Positions 5,047-11,823 of a stretch of DNA of 11,979 nt are shown here, piece after piece. A program made the translations under genes and the position numbers. The first letter of the stretch is position 1. Every line of letters begins with the position of its first letter. The notes below the pieces were generated by a model. It was not told the origin of the DNA, made no database searches, and saw only the letters and a list, made by a program, of their open reading frames with translations. Origin of the DNA: JANNSW01 sp031431235 (GTDB lineage: Bacteria; Pseudomonadota; Alphaproteobacteria; Rhizobiales; Hyphomicrobiaceae); the NCBI GenBank assembly GCA_031431235.1, contig JANPDA010000132.1:1-11979 (forward strand). The letters are read 5' to 3'.

Positions 5047-5682
5047 ATGACCCTCAAAATCTACGGCGTTCCCATGTCGCGTGCCACGCGGACCCTCTGG
5101 ATGGCCGAGGAGCTCGCCATCCCCTATGAGCTGGTGCGAACCGAGTTCGGCCCGACGGGCACGGAATCGGCGGCCTTCAGCAAGGTCAATCCCAACGGCA
5201 TGTTGCCCGTGATCGACGACAACGGCCTCAAGATTTTCGAATCGCTCGCGATCAATCTCCATATGGCCAAGCGGTTCGGCGGACCGCTCGCGCCCAAGGA
5301 CGTGTCCGAGGACGGCCTCATCACCATGTGGACGATCTGGGGCGCGACCGAGGTCGAGCCCGCCGCCGTGCAGGTCATGAGCCACACCATCTATCTGCCC
5401 GAGGCCGAGCGCGATGCCAAGCAGCGCGATGCCGGCGTCGAGAAGCTGCAGAAGCCGCTCGCCGTGCTGGAGGGTGCGCTGGCAGCCGGTGGCGGCCATC
5501 TGGTCGGCGGGCGCACGACTGTCGCCGACATCAACCTCGCGACGATCCTCTTTTATGTGCGCGGGCACATGGCGACGATCGCCAAGTTTCCCAAGATCAA
5601 GGCCTGGTACGAGGCGATGACCAGCAGGCCCGCGTTCAAGAAAGTGATGGCGATGCGGGAAGCGGATCAGAAGAAGCAGTAG
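5047..5682 (+). CDS. Glutathione S-transferase family protein
   Basis: The 211-residue protein has a thioredoxin-like N-terminal domain (about 1-80) and a helical C-terminal domain (about 90-205). Visible markers are S11 in VPMSRATRT as the likely glutathione-activating serine, the cis-proline in NPNGMLPVIDD, FESLAI for binding the gamma-glutamyl part, and GGRTTVADINLATI, the capping-box region of the second domain. It is cytosolic and conjugates or reduces unknown substrates. ATG 5047 fits the family start; only a weak AGAGAG precedes it. It is flanked by palindromes on both sides and is probably transcribed alone. No neighbour indicates its substrate. Confidence 0.92.
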   Translation: MTLKIYGVPMSRATRTLWMAEELAIPYELVRTEFGPTGTESAAFSKVNPNGMLPVIDDNGLKIFESLAINLHMAKRFGGPLAPKDVSEDGLITMWTIWGATEVEPAAVQVMSHTIYLPEAERDAKQRDAGVEKLQKPLAVLEGALAAGGGHLVGGRTTVADINLATILFYVRGHMATIAKFPKIKAWYEAMTSRPAFKKVMAMREADQKKQ

Positions 5683-5688
5683 GCAATC

Positions 5689-5719
5689 GGCAGTCGGGCA
5701 AACCGCGCGCCCGACTGCC
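5689..5719 (+). terminator. Inverted repeat after the GST gene, probable terminator
   Basis: GGCAGTCGGGC (5689-5699) pairs over 11 bp with GCCCGACTGCC (5709-5719). An alternative pairing joins ATCGGCAGTCG (5686-5696) to CGACTGCCGAT (5726-5736). There is no T tail. It resembles in style, but not in word, the palindromes after rsr and rtcB. Confidence 0.5.
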
Positions 5720-5736
5720 CACTCACGACTGCCGAT

Positions 5737-5758
5737 CACCGCCCGCGTCACCGCCGTT
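5737..5758. repeat. Left copy of a 22-bp direct repeat flanking the ParE-type module
   Basis: The sequence starting CACCGCCCGCGTCACC and ending GCCGTT is repeated exactly at 6502-6523. Identity stops at both ends, so this is a discrete 22-bp repeat. The two copies bracket the antitoxin/toxin pair with its promoter. Confidence 0.85.
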
Positions 5759-5794
5759 CCAGGAGCCTCCGCCGCGCCTCGCTACGTCGGGCGC

Positions 5795-5822
5795 TTGACA
5801 CGGCTTCACCGGCCGCTACAAC
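5795..5822 (+). promoter_or_regulatory. Sigma-70 promoter of the ParE-type module
   Basis: TTGACA (5795-5800) is a perfect -35. TACAAC (5817-5822) follows after 16 bases as the -10. The start would be near 5829, about 30 bases before the antitoxin ATG. Confidence 0.55.
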
Positions 5823-5840
5823 ATACTACAAGCGACTACA
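5816..5840 (+). promoter_or_regulatory. Three CTACA boxes at 10-bp spacing, likely antitoxin operator
   Basis: CTACA occurs at 5816-5820, 5826-5830 and 5836-5840, exactly one helical turn apart, over the -10 and start of the module's promoter. Ribbon-helix-helix repressors bind short repeated boxes in series, so autoregulation by the downstream antitoxin is a reasonable inference. Confidence 0.5.
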
Positions 5841-5860
5841 CCCGCGCGGCTCGGAGCCCC

Positions 5861-6157
5861 ATGGCGACCAGTGTCATTTCGATTCGCCTGCCCGATGAGG
5901 TGAAGGACCAACTCGAGATCCTCGCCAAGGCGACCAATCGCTCGAGATCATTCCTCATCAACAAGGCGATCGAGGACCTCGTGCGACGGAAGGCTTGGCA
6001 TGCGCAGCAGCTGCACGAGGCCCTTGCCGAAGCAGACCAGGGCATGTTCGTCTCGGAACAGGCTGTGGATGCCTGGCTGAAGTCCTGGGGCACTGACGAG
6101 GAGGGCGAGCCGCCCAAGCCCGACGTCGAGCCCGTGCGCCTGCCTCGCGAGCCATGA
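5861..6157 (+). CDS. Ribbon-helix-helix antitoxin (CopG/ParD-like)
   Basis: The 98-residue protein begins MATSVISIRLPDEVKDQLEI. The strand SVISIRLP and two helices (DEVKDQLEILAKATN and SRSFLINKAIEDLV) form a ribbon-helix-helix DNA-binding domain. The rest (about 50-98) is acidic, including QGMFVSEQAVDAWLKSWGTDEEGE, and should bind the toxin. ATG 5861 is chosen because the fold starts there and the promoter lies just upstream; an open extension back to 5795 would overlap the promoter. Its stop overlaps the toxin start by 4 bases (ATGA), so translation is coupled. Confidence 0.88.
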   Translation: MATSVISIRLPDEVKDQLEILAKATNRSRSFLINKAIEDLVRRKAWHAQQLHEALAEADQGMFVSEQAVDAWLKSWGTDEEGEPPKPDVEPVRLPREP

Positions 6158-6450
6158 AGGCGGTCTGGCTTCCGCGTGCCGTAGCCGATCTCGCGGCGAT
6201 CCGGGCCTACATTGCGGAGCATGATCCGAGGGCGGCACGCCGCGTCGCGGCGCGCATCAGAAAGATCGTCGGCACCATCAAGAGCCGCCCGTATGCCGGC
6301 CGGCCGGCCGATGTATCTGACATTCGTGAGATGAGCGTGCCTGGCTTGCCCTATCTCATTCCCTATCGGGTGGCGCAGGACCGCATCGAGCTGCTCCGTG
6401 TCTTCCACACGGCACAGCTGAGACCGGAAAGCTGGGTCGAGCAAGAGTGA
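6154..6450 (+). CDS. ParE/RelE-superfamily toxin
   Basis: The 98-residue basic protein starts MKAVWLPRAVADLAAIRAYI, with AARRVAARIRKIVGTI in the second helix, RPYAGRPADVSDIREM, then GLPYLIPYRVAQDRIELLRVFHTAQ. This order of two helices followed by a small sheet, with the Y-R-V and V-F-H strands, is typical of ParE-type toxins. ParE members poison DNA gyrase while RelE members cut mRNA on ribosomes; sequence alone favours the ParE branch but does not prove the target. It overlaps the antitoxin by 4 bases. Its stop codon merges into a GAGTGGCGAGTGG word (6452-6461 follows TGA), and the second 22-bp repeat copy lies 51 bases on. Confidence 0.86.
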   Translation: MKAVWLPRAVADLAAIRAYIAEHDPRAARRVAARIRKIVGTIKSRPYAGRPADVSDIREMSVPGLPYLIPYRVAQDRIELLRVFHTAQLRPESWVEQE

Positions 6451-6501
6451 GTGGCGAGTGGATAGCAGGCCCATTCTTCACCGCGCAAATCCTACTTCCC
6501 A

Positions 6502-6523
6502 CACCGCCCGCGTCACCGCCGTT
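6502..6523. repeat. Right copy of the 22-bp direct repeat
   Basis: Identical to 5737-5758. It lies 40 bases before murJ, and the following TTGACG (6525-6530) may be part of the murJ promoter, so this copy may mark the original murJ upstream region. Confidence 0.85.
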
Positions 6524-6524
6524 G

Positions 6525-6553
6525 TTGACGGGCATGCGCGACTCCGATAGGCG
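6525..6553 (+). promoter_or_regulatory. Weak candidate promoter for murJ
   Basis: TTGACG (6525-6530) is a good -35, but the region 15-17 bases downstream offers only GATAGG or TAGGCG as a -10. A start here would give a very short leader before ATG 6563. Confidence 0.25.
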
Positions 6554-6562
6554 CTAGGCCCC

Positions 6563-8122
6563 ATGAAACTCTATCGCGCCTTTGCGACAGTGGGCGGCTG
6601 GACCGGGGCGAGCCGGATCCTCGGCTTTGTCCGCGAGATGCTGCTCGCCTACGTCGTCGGCACCGGACCCGTGGCGGATGCGTTCATCGTCGCCTTCCGG
6701 CTGCCGAACCTGTTCCGGCGCCTGTTCGGCGAAGGGGCCTTCAACTCCGCGTTCGTGCCGCTGTTTGCCAAGCGCCTGGAAGGTGACGGGCCGGAGTCCG
6801 CCCGGCGTTTCTCGGACGAGGCGTTCTCGGGGCTCCTCGGCGTCGTCCTGATCGTCTCGGCGGTTGGGATGATCGCCATGCCCTGGCTGACGCTCGGGCT
6901 TGCGCCGGGCTTTCGCGCCGATCCGCAAAAGCTCGATCTGGCGATCGTGCTGTCGCGCATCACCTTTCCCTATCTCGCCTGCATGTCGCTGGTCGCACTG
7001 CTGTCGGGCCTGCTGAACTCGGTGGGTAAGTTCGCGGCGGCGGCGGCGGCGCCGGTGCTCTTGAACATCGTCCTGATCGCCGCGCTGTCGATCGCCGCCC
7101 TCTTCGGCCTGCATCGCAGCGCGGAAGCGGGTCTGCTGCTCGCCTGGGGGGTCTCGATCGCCGGCTTCCTGCAGCTCGGCCTCCTCGTCTGGGCGGCGGC
7201 GAAGCAGGGCTACGCCCCCCGCCTGGTGCGACCGCGCTACACCGACGAGATGCGGCGGCTGGTGCGGCTCGGCGTGCCGGGGATCGTCTCGGGCGGCATC
7301 ACCCAGATCAACATCGTCGTCGGCACCATGATCGCCTCGACGCAGGCGGCGGCCGTTTCCTACCTCTATTATGCCGATCGGCTCTATCAATTGCCTCTTG
7401 GTATCGTCGGCGTCGCGATCGGCGTGGTGCTGCTGCCGGATCTGGCGCGCCGGCTCCGGGCCGCCGACGCGACGGGCGCCGCGGACAGCCAGAACCGCTC
7501 GTTCGAGTTCGCGCTGCTGCTGACGCTGCCGGCGGCCGTCGCGCTCGCAGCCGTCCCCTTTCCGATCATCCAGGTGCTGTTCGAGCGCGGCGCCTTCACC
7601 GCGTCCGATTCGACCGAGACGGCGCGCGCGCTCGCTGCTTTCGCCGTCGGTCTGCCGAGCTTCGTGCTCGCGAAGGTGTTCTCGCCGGGCTATTTCGCGC
7701 GCGAGGATACGCGAACGCCGATGATCTATGGTGCGATCACGGTCGCCGCCAACGTCGTGCTCTCGCTCGCGCTGTTTCCTCATCTCCAGCACGTCGGCGT
7801 GGCCGCGGCGACCTCGATCGCGGGCTGGCTCAATGCCGGCTTGCTCTGGTACGGCCTCATGCGGCGCGGCCATTTCAAGGCTGACGCGAGGTTGCGCCGG
7901 ACGCTGCCGCTGCTGGTGCTCGCGAGCCTCATGATGGGCGCGGTGCTGTGGTTACTGGCTGGAGTGCTGGCACCCTACCTCGCTACCTCGAACGGCCCAC
8001 TGATCCAAGGCGCGGCGCTGGCCGGTCTGGTCACGCTCGGCATGCTCGTGTTCGGCCTGCTGGTCGAGCTGACCGGCGCCGCTCGCCTGAAGCAGATCCT
8101 GGGCGGCCTGAAGCGGCGCTGA
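6563..8122 (+). CDS. murJ: Lipid II flippase MurJ
   Basis: MurJ moves the peptidoglycan precursor lipid II from the inner to the outer face of the cytoplasmic membrane. The 519-residue product is almost all membrane segments, consistent with the family's 14 helices. The N-terminus carries key charged residues known from E. coli MurJ at matching positions: R18 and R24 in the GASRILGFVREML segment, D39 in VADAFIVAF, and R52 in LFRRLFGEGAFNSAFVP. ATG 6563 gives the family's usual start; the ribosome binding site is poor (CTAGG). The trpS-usp-nfu block that commonly follows murJ in alphaproteobacteria is present but separated by an omptin gene. The antisense strand has a long frame here, which is a GC artefact. 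Confidence 0.96.
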   Translation: MKLYRAFATVGGWTGASRILGFVREMLLAYVVGTGPVADAFIVAFRLPNLFRRLFGEGAFNSAFVPLFAKRLEGDGPESARRFSDEAFSGLLGVVLIVSAVGMIAMPWLTLGLAPGFRADPQKLDLAIVLSRITFPYLACMSLVALLSGLLNSVGKFAAAAAAPVLLNIVLIAALSIAALFGLHRSAEAGLLLAWGVSIAGFLQLGLLVWAAAKQGYAPRLVRPRYTDEMRRLVRLGVPGIVSGGITQINIVVGTMIASTQAAAVSYLYYADRLYQLPLGIVGVAIGVVLLPDLARRLRAADATGAADSQNRSFEFALLLTLPAAVALAAVPFPIIQVLFERGAFTASDSTETARALAAFAVGLPSFVLAKVFSPGYFAREDTRTPMIYGAITVAANVVLSLALFPHLQHVGVAAATSIAGWLNAGLLWYGLMRRGHFKADARLRRTLPLLVLASLMMGAVLWLLAGVLAPYLATSNGPLIQGAALAGLVTLGMLVFGLLVELTGAARLKQILGGLKRR

Positions 8123-8262
8123 GTGACCTGTCCCGGCGCGGCACGCCCGTTAAGGGATCATTTCATCTTTACCGATATGAATATGGGGGAACGGCTCACG
8201 CACTTTTGGTCTCGCTTTCGCGAGGGGCTGCGAGATCAAACACCTTCAGCGTGAGGACTCCC

Positions 8263-9291
8263 ATGTCATTTCCCTCCGACCGGCTCGTCCGGACGGGCGT
8301 GCTTTCCGCGCTCGCCGTCGTGATCGGTATCTCCAGCGCTCCAGCAGCCGACCTCGGCTGGTCGATGAAGGACAGCGTGATGGAGGATCCCCAATACGGA
8401 TTCCGCATCGACGGCGGTGTCTCGGTCGGCAATCTCAACGGCACGGCGCACGAGACGGTCTACGTGCCGAACGGCGAGAAGCTGTCCGAGCTGATCTGGA
8501 CGGCCGAAGACATCATCATGCTCGGTGGCAAGCTCGAGATGAGCGGCTCGCCCTGGTGGAGGGTCGGCATCGAAGGCTGGACCAATGCCAGCGACGACGC
8601 GACGATGGACGACTTCGATTGGATCAATCCGATCGACCAGAACGATCCAACGAGCGACTGGACCCACTGGTCACATCACAAGAGCACTGCGCTCGAGAAC
8701 GTGCAGCTGATCGATGCCTACGGCATCCTGACGCTCTTCCGGTTACCGAGCTTCAGCCTCTCGGCGGTCGCCGGCTACCGTTGGGACAAGTACCGCTGGG
8801 TCGCCAAGGGCGGCAGCTTCGTCTACTCGGACGACCCGACCGGTGCGGGTCCCTGGGACTTCCGCGGCTATGAGGGAACGTTCAGCGAGAATTCGACCGT
8901 CATCACCTATCAGCAGGACTTCTCGACCCCCTATCTGGGTCTGGCCGCGACGGCCAATCTCGGGCCGCTCACGGTCGAGGGCCGCTTCGTCGGATCGTCC
9001 TGGGTGCAGGCAGAAGGCGTCGACGACCATTGGCTCCGCGGCCTGCGCTTCCGTGACGATTTCGACTCCGGCGAGATGGTCGAGGTCGATGTGAACGGCA
9101 ACTACCAAATCTCCCCAGAGATCGCACTGACGGCCGCCTACAAGTACCTCGAGTACCGGCACATGAAAGGGCAGACGCGGATCGGCGGCGCCGGCAGCGG
9201 AAGCTCGGCCTTTGTCGGTATCGAGGATGGCGCCGGCATCGACAATGAGAGTCAGCTCGTGTCGCTCGGGGTCGTCTACTCGTTCAACTGA
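8263..9291 (+). CDS. Omptin-family outer-membrane protease
   Basis: Omptins are ten-stranded outer-membrane barrels that cut peptides at basic residues; known members include OmpT and Pla. The 342-residue precursor has a signal peptide (basic VR near residue 10, hydrophobic SALAVVIGISS, cleavage likely after APA near residue 28). The catalytic set is complete: D117 and D119 in MDDFDW match OmpT D83/D85, and D254 and H256 in GVDDHWLRGLRF match D210/H212. The chain ends in a C-terminal aromatic pattern, LGVVYSFN. ATG 8263 is preceded by GTGAGGA. The leader (8123-8262) is less GC-rich around 8160-8185 and has a hairpin CTCGC-TTTC-GCGAG (8211-8224). It stands alone between murJ and trpS, so it is probably a later arrival. 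Natural substrate unknown. Confidence 0.93.
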   Translation: MSFPSDRLVRTGVLSALAVVIGISSAPAADLGWSMKDSVMEDPQYGFRIDGGVSVGNLNGTAHETVYVPNGEKLSELIWTAEDIIMLGGKLEMSGSPWWRVGIEGWTNASDDATMDDFDWINPIDQNDPTSDWTHWSHHKSTALENVQLIDAYGILTLFRLPSFSLSAVAGYRWDKYRWVAKGGSFVYSDDPTGAGPWDFRGYEGTFSENSTVITYQQDFSTPYLGLAATANLGPLTVEGRFVGSSWVQAEGVDDHWLRGLRFRDDFDSGEMVEVDVNGNYQISPEIALTAAYKYLEYRHMKGQTRIGGAGSGSSAFVGIEDGAGIDNESQLVSLGVVYSFN

Positions 9292-9313
9292 GCATAGCGA
9301 CACATCAATCGTT

Positions 9314-9340
9314 CGACGCCCGGCCCGCTGCCGGGCGTCG
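9314..9340 (+). terminator. Hairpin terminator after the omptin gene
   Basis: CGACGCCCGG (9314-9323) pairs over 10 bp with CCGGGCGTCG (9331-9340) around a 7-base loop. There is no T run. It lies 23 bases after the omptin stop and before trpS. Confidence 0.6.
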
Positions 9341-9410
9341 CCGCATTCGCCCAGCCCGCTTGCGCTGCCTCTCCCCGCGCGGCATAACCCCGGCGCACAG
9401 AGGGGCTCCC

Positions 9411-10460
9411 ATGAAACTCATTCCACGTGTGTTCTCCGGCGTCCAGCCGACCGGCAATCTGCATCTGGGCAATTATCTGGGCGCGATCCAGCGGTTCGTC
9501 GCGATGCAGGAGACCCACGACTGCCTCTATTGCGTGGTCGACCTGCATGCGATCACGGTCTGGCAGGATCCCGAGGATCTCGCCCGCAACACGCGCGAGG
9601 TGACGGCGGCGTTCATGGCCTCGGGGCTCGATCCCAAGCGCAGCATCCTGTTCAACCAGAGCCAGGTCGCGGGCCATTCCGAGCTCGCCTGGATCTTCAA
9701 CTGCGTCGCCCGCCTCGGCTGGCTCGATCGCATGACCCAGTTCAAGGAGAAGGCGGGCAAGGACAAGGAGCGCGCCTCCGTCGGGCTCTATGCCTATCCC
9801 AACCTGATGGCGGCCGACATCCTGCTCTATCGCGCGACCCACGTGCCGGTCGGGGAGGACCAGAAGCAGCACCTGGAGCTTTCCCGCGACATCGCCCAGA
9901 AGTTCAACAACGACTACGCGGGGTCGATCAAGGCGGCGGGCTTTGCCGATGGCCTGTTCTTCCCCCAACCCGAGCCGCTGATCCAGGGGCCGGCGACGCG
10001 GGTGATGAGCTTGCGCGACGGCACGAAGAAAATGTCGAAGTCGGACCCCTCCGACCTCTCGCGCATCAACATGACGGACGACGCCGACACGATCGCCAAG
10101 AAGATCCAGAAGGCCAAGACAGACCCGGAGCCGTTGCCGAGCGAGCCGGCGGGCCTTTCCGGCCGTCCGGAAGCCGAGAACCTGGTCGGCATCTTCGCGG
10201 CGCTGTCGGATGGCACGCGCGAGGCGGTGCTGGCGGACCATGGCGGCAAGCCGTTCTCGGCCTTCAAGAAGGCGCTGACCGAGCTTGCGGTTGCAAAGGC
10301 CGGCCCGATCGGGGCGGAGATGAAGCGCCTGATGGCCGACCCGGCCGAGATCGACCGGATCCTCGGCGAAGGCGCTCAGCGTGCGCGAGAGATCGCCGGG
10401 CCGGTGATGGGCAAGGTGCGCGCGATCGTCGGCTTCATCGGCAGCTCTGGAGCCCGCTGA
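9411..10460 (+). CDS. trpS: Tryptophanyl-tRNA synthetase
   Basis: This enzyme charges tRNA-Trp with tryptophan using ATP. At 349 residues it has the usual length. Class I signatures are clear: FSGVQPTGNLHLGN with the HIGH variant HLGN at residues 18-21, GEDQKQHLELSRDIA in the mid domain, and KMSKS at 207-211. The C-terminal helices carry the anticodon-binding region. ATG 9411 matches the family start (MKLIPRVFSGVQPTG); AGAGGGG (9399-9405) is the likely ribosome binding site. Next comes usp, 45 bases downstream, and the pair is often kept together in alphaproteobacteria. Confidence 0.97.
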   Translation: MKLIPRVFSGVQPTGNLHLGNYLGAIQRFVAMQETHDCLYCVVDLHAITVWQDPEDLARNTREVTAAFMASGLDPKRSILFNQSQVAGHSELAWIFNCVARLGWLDRMTQFKEKAGKDKERASVGLYAYPNLMAADILLYRATHVPVGEDQKQHLELSRDIAQKFNNDYAGSIKAAGFADGLFFPQPEPLIQGPATRVMSLRDGTKKMSKSDPSDLSRINMTDDADTIAKKIQKAKTDPEPLPSEPAGLSGRPEAENLVGIFAALSDGTREAVLADHGGKPFSAFKKALTELAVAKAGPIGAEMKRLMADPAEIDRILGEGAQRAREIAGPVMGKVRAIVGFIGSSGAR

Positions 10461-10505
10461 GGCAGCCACGCGACGGCGCCATGGCGCAGGGCCGTCACAA
10501 GGAGT

Positions 10506-11057
10506 ATGAGTGTCAGAGCTGCATCGGCGCGCGAAAGACAGGGTGTCATGCCTGATCGCAAACAGCGGGACGTTTTCGGCGCCGGCCACCGCCGCAAGTT
10601 CCTCGTCGTCGTCGACGAGACGCCGGAAGTGGAGAGCGCGCTCATCTACGCTGCCAACCGGGCCAAGCGCACCAACGGCTCGATCGTTCTGCTCTATGTG
10701 ATCGAGCCGAGCGAGGCAGGGCAGTGGCTCGGCGTGCGCGATATCTACATCGAGGAGCAGACCAACAAGGCCAGGGCCGTGTTCCGTCTGTTCCGCCGCA
10801 AACTGAAGGGGCTGGGCTGCGAGGACGCCCACGTGGAGGACGTGATTCTGGAAGGCGCCAAGGCCGAGCAGATCCTGAGGTTGATCGAGGTGGATCAGGA
10901 TATCGCCGTGCTGGTGCTGGGCGCCTCGACCGATCCGGCCGGGCCTGGACCACTCGTCTCCTCGCTCGCGACCGGCAAGCTGGCCGGCAGCTTCCTCATT
11001 CCGATCACCATCGTGCCGGGCACATTGACGTCATCGGAGATCGAAGGGCTCGCGTGA
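10506..11057 (+). CDS. Universal stress protein (UspA family)
   Basis: The 183-residue protein has a single Usp domain. It shows RRKFLVVVDETPEVESALIY at the first strand and helix, GSIVLLYVIEP at the second strand, and AVLVLGAST followed by the loop and LIPITIVPG at the end. The classic ATP-binding glycine pattern after LGAS is not clean, so nucleotide binding is uncertain. ATG 10506 has AAGGAG only one base away, which is too close for efficient use; ATG 10548 (MPDRKQRDVFGAGHRRKF) is a fair alternative with a weaker site. The gene follows trpS closely and precedes nfu, as in many alphaproteobacteria. Confidence 0.88.
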   Translation: MSVRAASARERQGVMPDRKQRDVFGAGHRRKFLVVVDETPEVESALIYAANRAKRTNGSIVLLYVIEPSEAGQWLGVRDIYIEEQTNKARAVFRLFRRKLKGLGCEDAHVEDVILEGAKAEQILRLIEVDQDIAVLVLGASTDPAGPGPLVSSLATGKLAGSFLIPITIVPGTLTSSEIEGLA

Positions 11058-11100
11058 GAGTGGGCTCGGCGCGCGCTATCCTTAGTCCCCAACTCAGGTT

Positions 11101-11129
11101 TTGACGAACGCTGCCATTGCCACTATAGA
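11101..11129 (+). promoter_or_regulatory. Sigma-70 promoter for nfu
   Basis: TTGACG (11101-11106), then 17 bases, then TATAGA (11124-11129): a strong match in both boxes with ideal spacing. The start is expected near 11136. Confidence 0.65.
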
Positions 11130-11131
11130 AC

Positions 11132-11145
11132 CGTTCCAAGGAACG
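11132..11145. promoter_or_regulatory. Palindrome at the nfu transcription start
   Basis: CGTTCC-AA-GGAACG is a perfect 6-bp inverted repeat placed where the nfu transcript should begin. Its position suits a repressor site. It does not match IscR, RirA or LexA patterns I know. Confidence 0.35.
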
Positions 11146-11184
11146 TTTGGCCGGCGCCTTGCGCCATGGCTCAGGAGCAGCGAC

Positions 11185-11742
11185 ATGTTCATCCAGACCG
11201 AGGCGACTCCCAATCCTCAGACGTTGAAGTTCATACCCGGCAAGCCGGTGTTGGGGACGGGTACGCTCGACTTCCGCAACCGGGACGAGGCAGCCGATTC
11301 CCCGCTCGCCGACCGGCTGTTCGGCGTGAGCGGCGTGGCGGGCGTGTTCCTGGGCTCCGATTTCATCTCGGTGACGAAGGGCGAGGCCGAGTGGCAGCAT
11401 CTGAAGCCCGCGATCCTGGGCGTGATCATGGAGCACTATCTGTCGGGCGCGCCCGTTGCCGGCGCAGGTCGCGGCGGGGAAATCCGCAACGACGAGGACT
11501 TCGCGCCCGAAGATCAGGCGATCGTCGACACCATCAAGGAGCTGCTGGAGACGCGCGTGCGTCCCGCCGTCGCCCAGGACGGCGGCGATATCGTGTTCCA
11601 GGGCTATCGGGAAGGCGTGGTCAGCCTCACCATGCGCGGTGCCTGCTCGGGTTGCCCCAGCTCGACCGCCACGCTGCGCCATGGCATCGAGAACCTGTTG
11701 AAGCACTTCGTGCCCGAAATCGTGGAAGTGCGCTCGGTTTGA
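11185..11742 (+). CDS. Nfu-type iron-sulfur cluster carrier (NifU family)
   Basis: This protein carries assembled Fe-S clusters to target proteins. The 185 residues hold an N-terminal Nfu domain (about 1-88, starting MFIQTEATPNPQTLKFIPG) and a C-terminal NifU domain (about 105-180). The latter has VRPAVAQDGGDI and the cluster-binding C154-x-x-C157 in RGACSGCPSST. ATG 11185 is chosen because the family begins with this motif and CAGGAGC lies upstream; an open extension to 11101 overlaps the promoter. It has its own promoter and palindrome, so it may be regulated apart from trpS and usp. Confidence 0.93.
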   Translation: MFIQTEATPNPQTLKFIPGKPVLGTGTLDFRNRDEAADSPLADRLFGVSGVAGVFLGSDFISVTKGEAEWQHLKPAILGVIMEHYLSGAPVAGAGRGGEIRNDEDFAPEDQAIVDTIKELLETRVRPAVAQDGGDIVFQGYREGVVSLTMRGACSGCPSSTATLRHGIENLLKHFVPEIVEVRSV

Positions 11743-11748
11743 GGTCGG

Positions 11749-11779
11749 ACGGTGCGCCAACGCCGACGGGCGCCGCCGT
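11749..11779 (+). terminator. Possible hairpin terminator after nfu
   Basis: ACGG (11749-11752) and GCGCC (11754-11758) pair with GGCGC (11769-11773) and CCGT (11776-11779), with a small internal loop. It begins 7 bases after the stop and has no T tail. Confidence 0.35.
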
Positions 11780-11823
11780 GCAACGGCAGGCGCAAGTGCA
11801 GGGGGCGGAGCAGCCGGCCCGGA

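Noticed and set aside
6554..7873. 439-codon minus-strand frame opposite murJ
   Set aside because: Low-complexity Arg/Asp/His-rich composition typical of antisense GC-rich DNA; murJ is certain.
9276..10832. 518-codon minus-strand frame opposite trpS
   Set aside because: Antisense shadow with no family pattern; it spans trpS and into usp, which are both well supported.
11128..11145. LexA-type box near the nfu start (GAAC repeats)
   Set aside because: The two GAAC words are 9 bases apart; the alphaproteobacterial LexA site needs 7.
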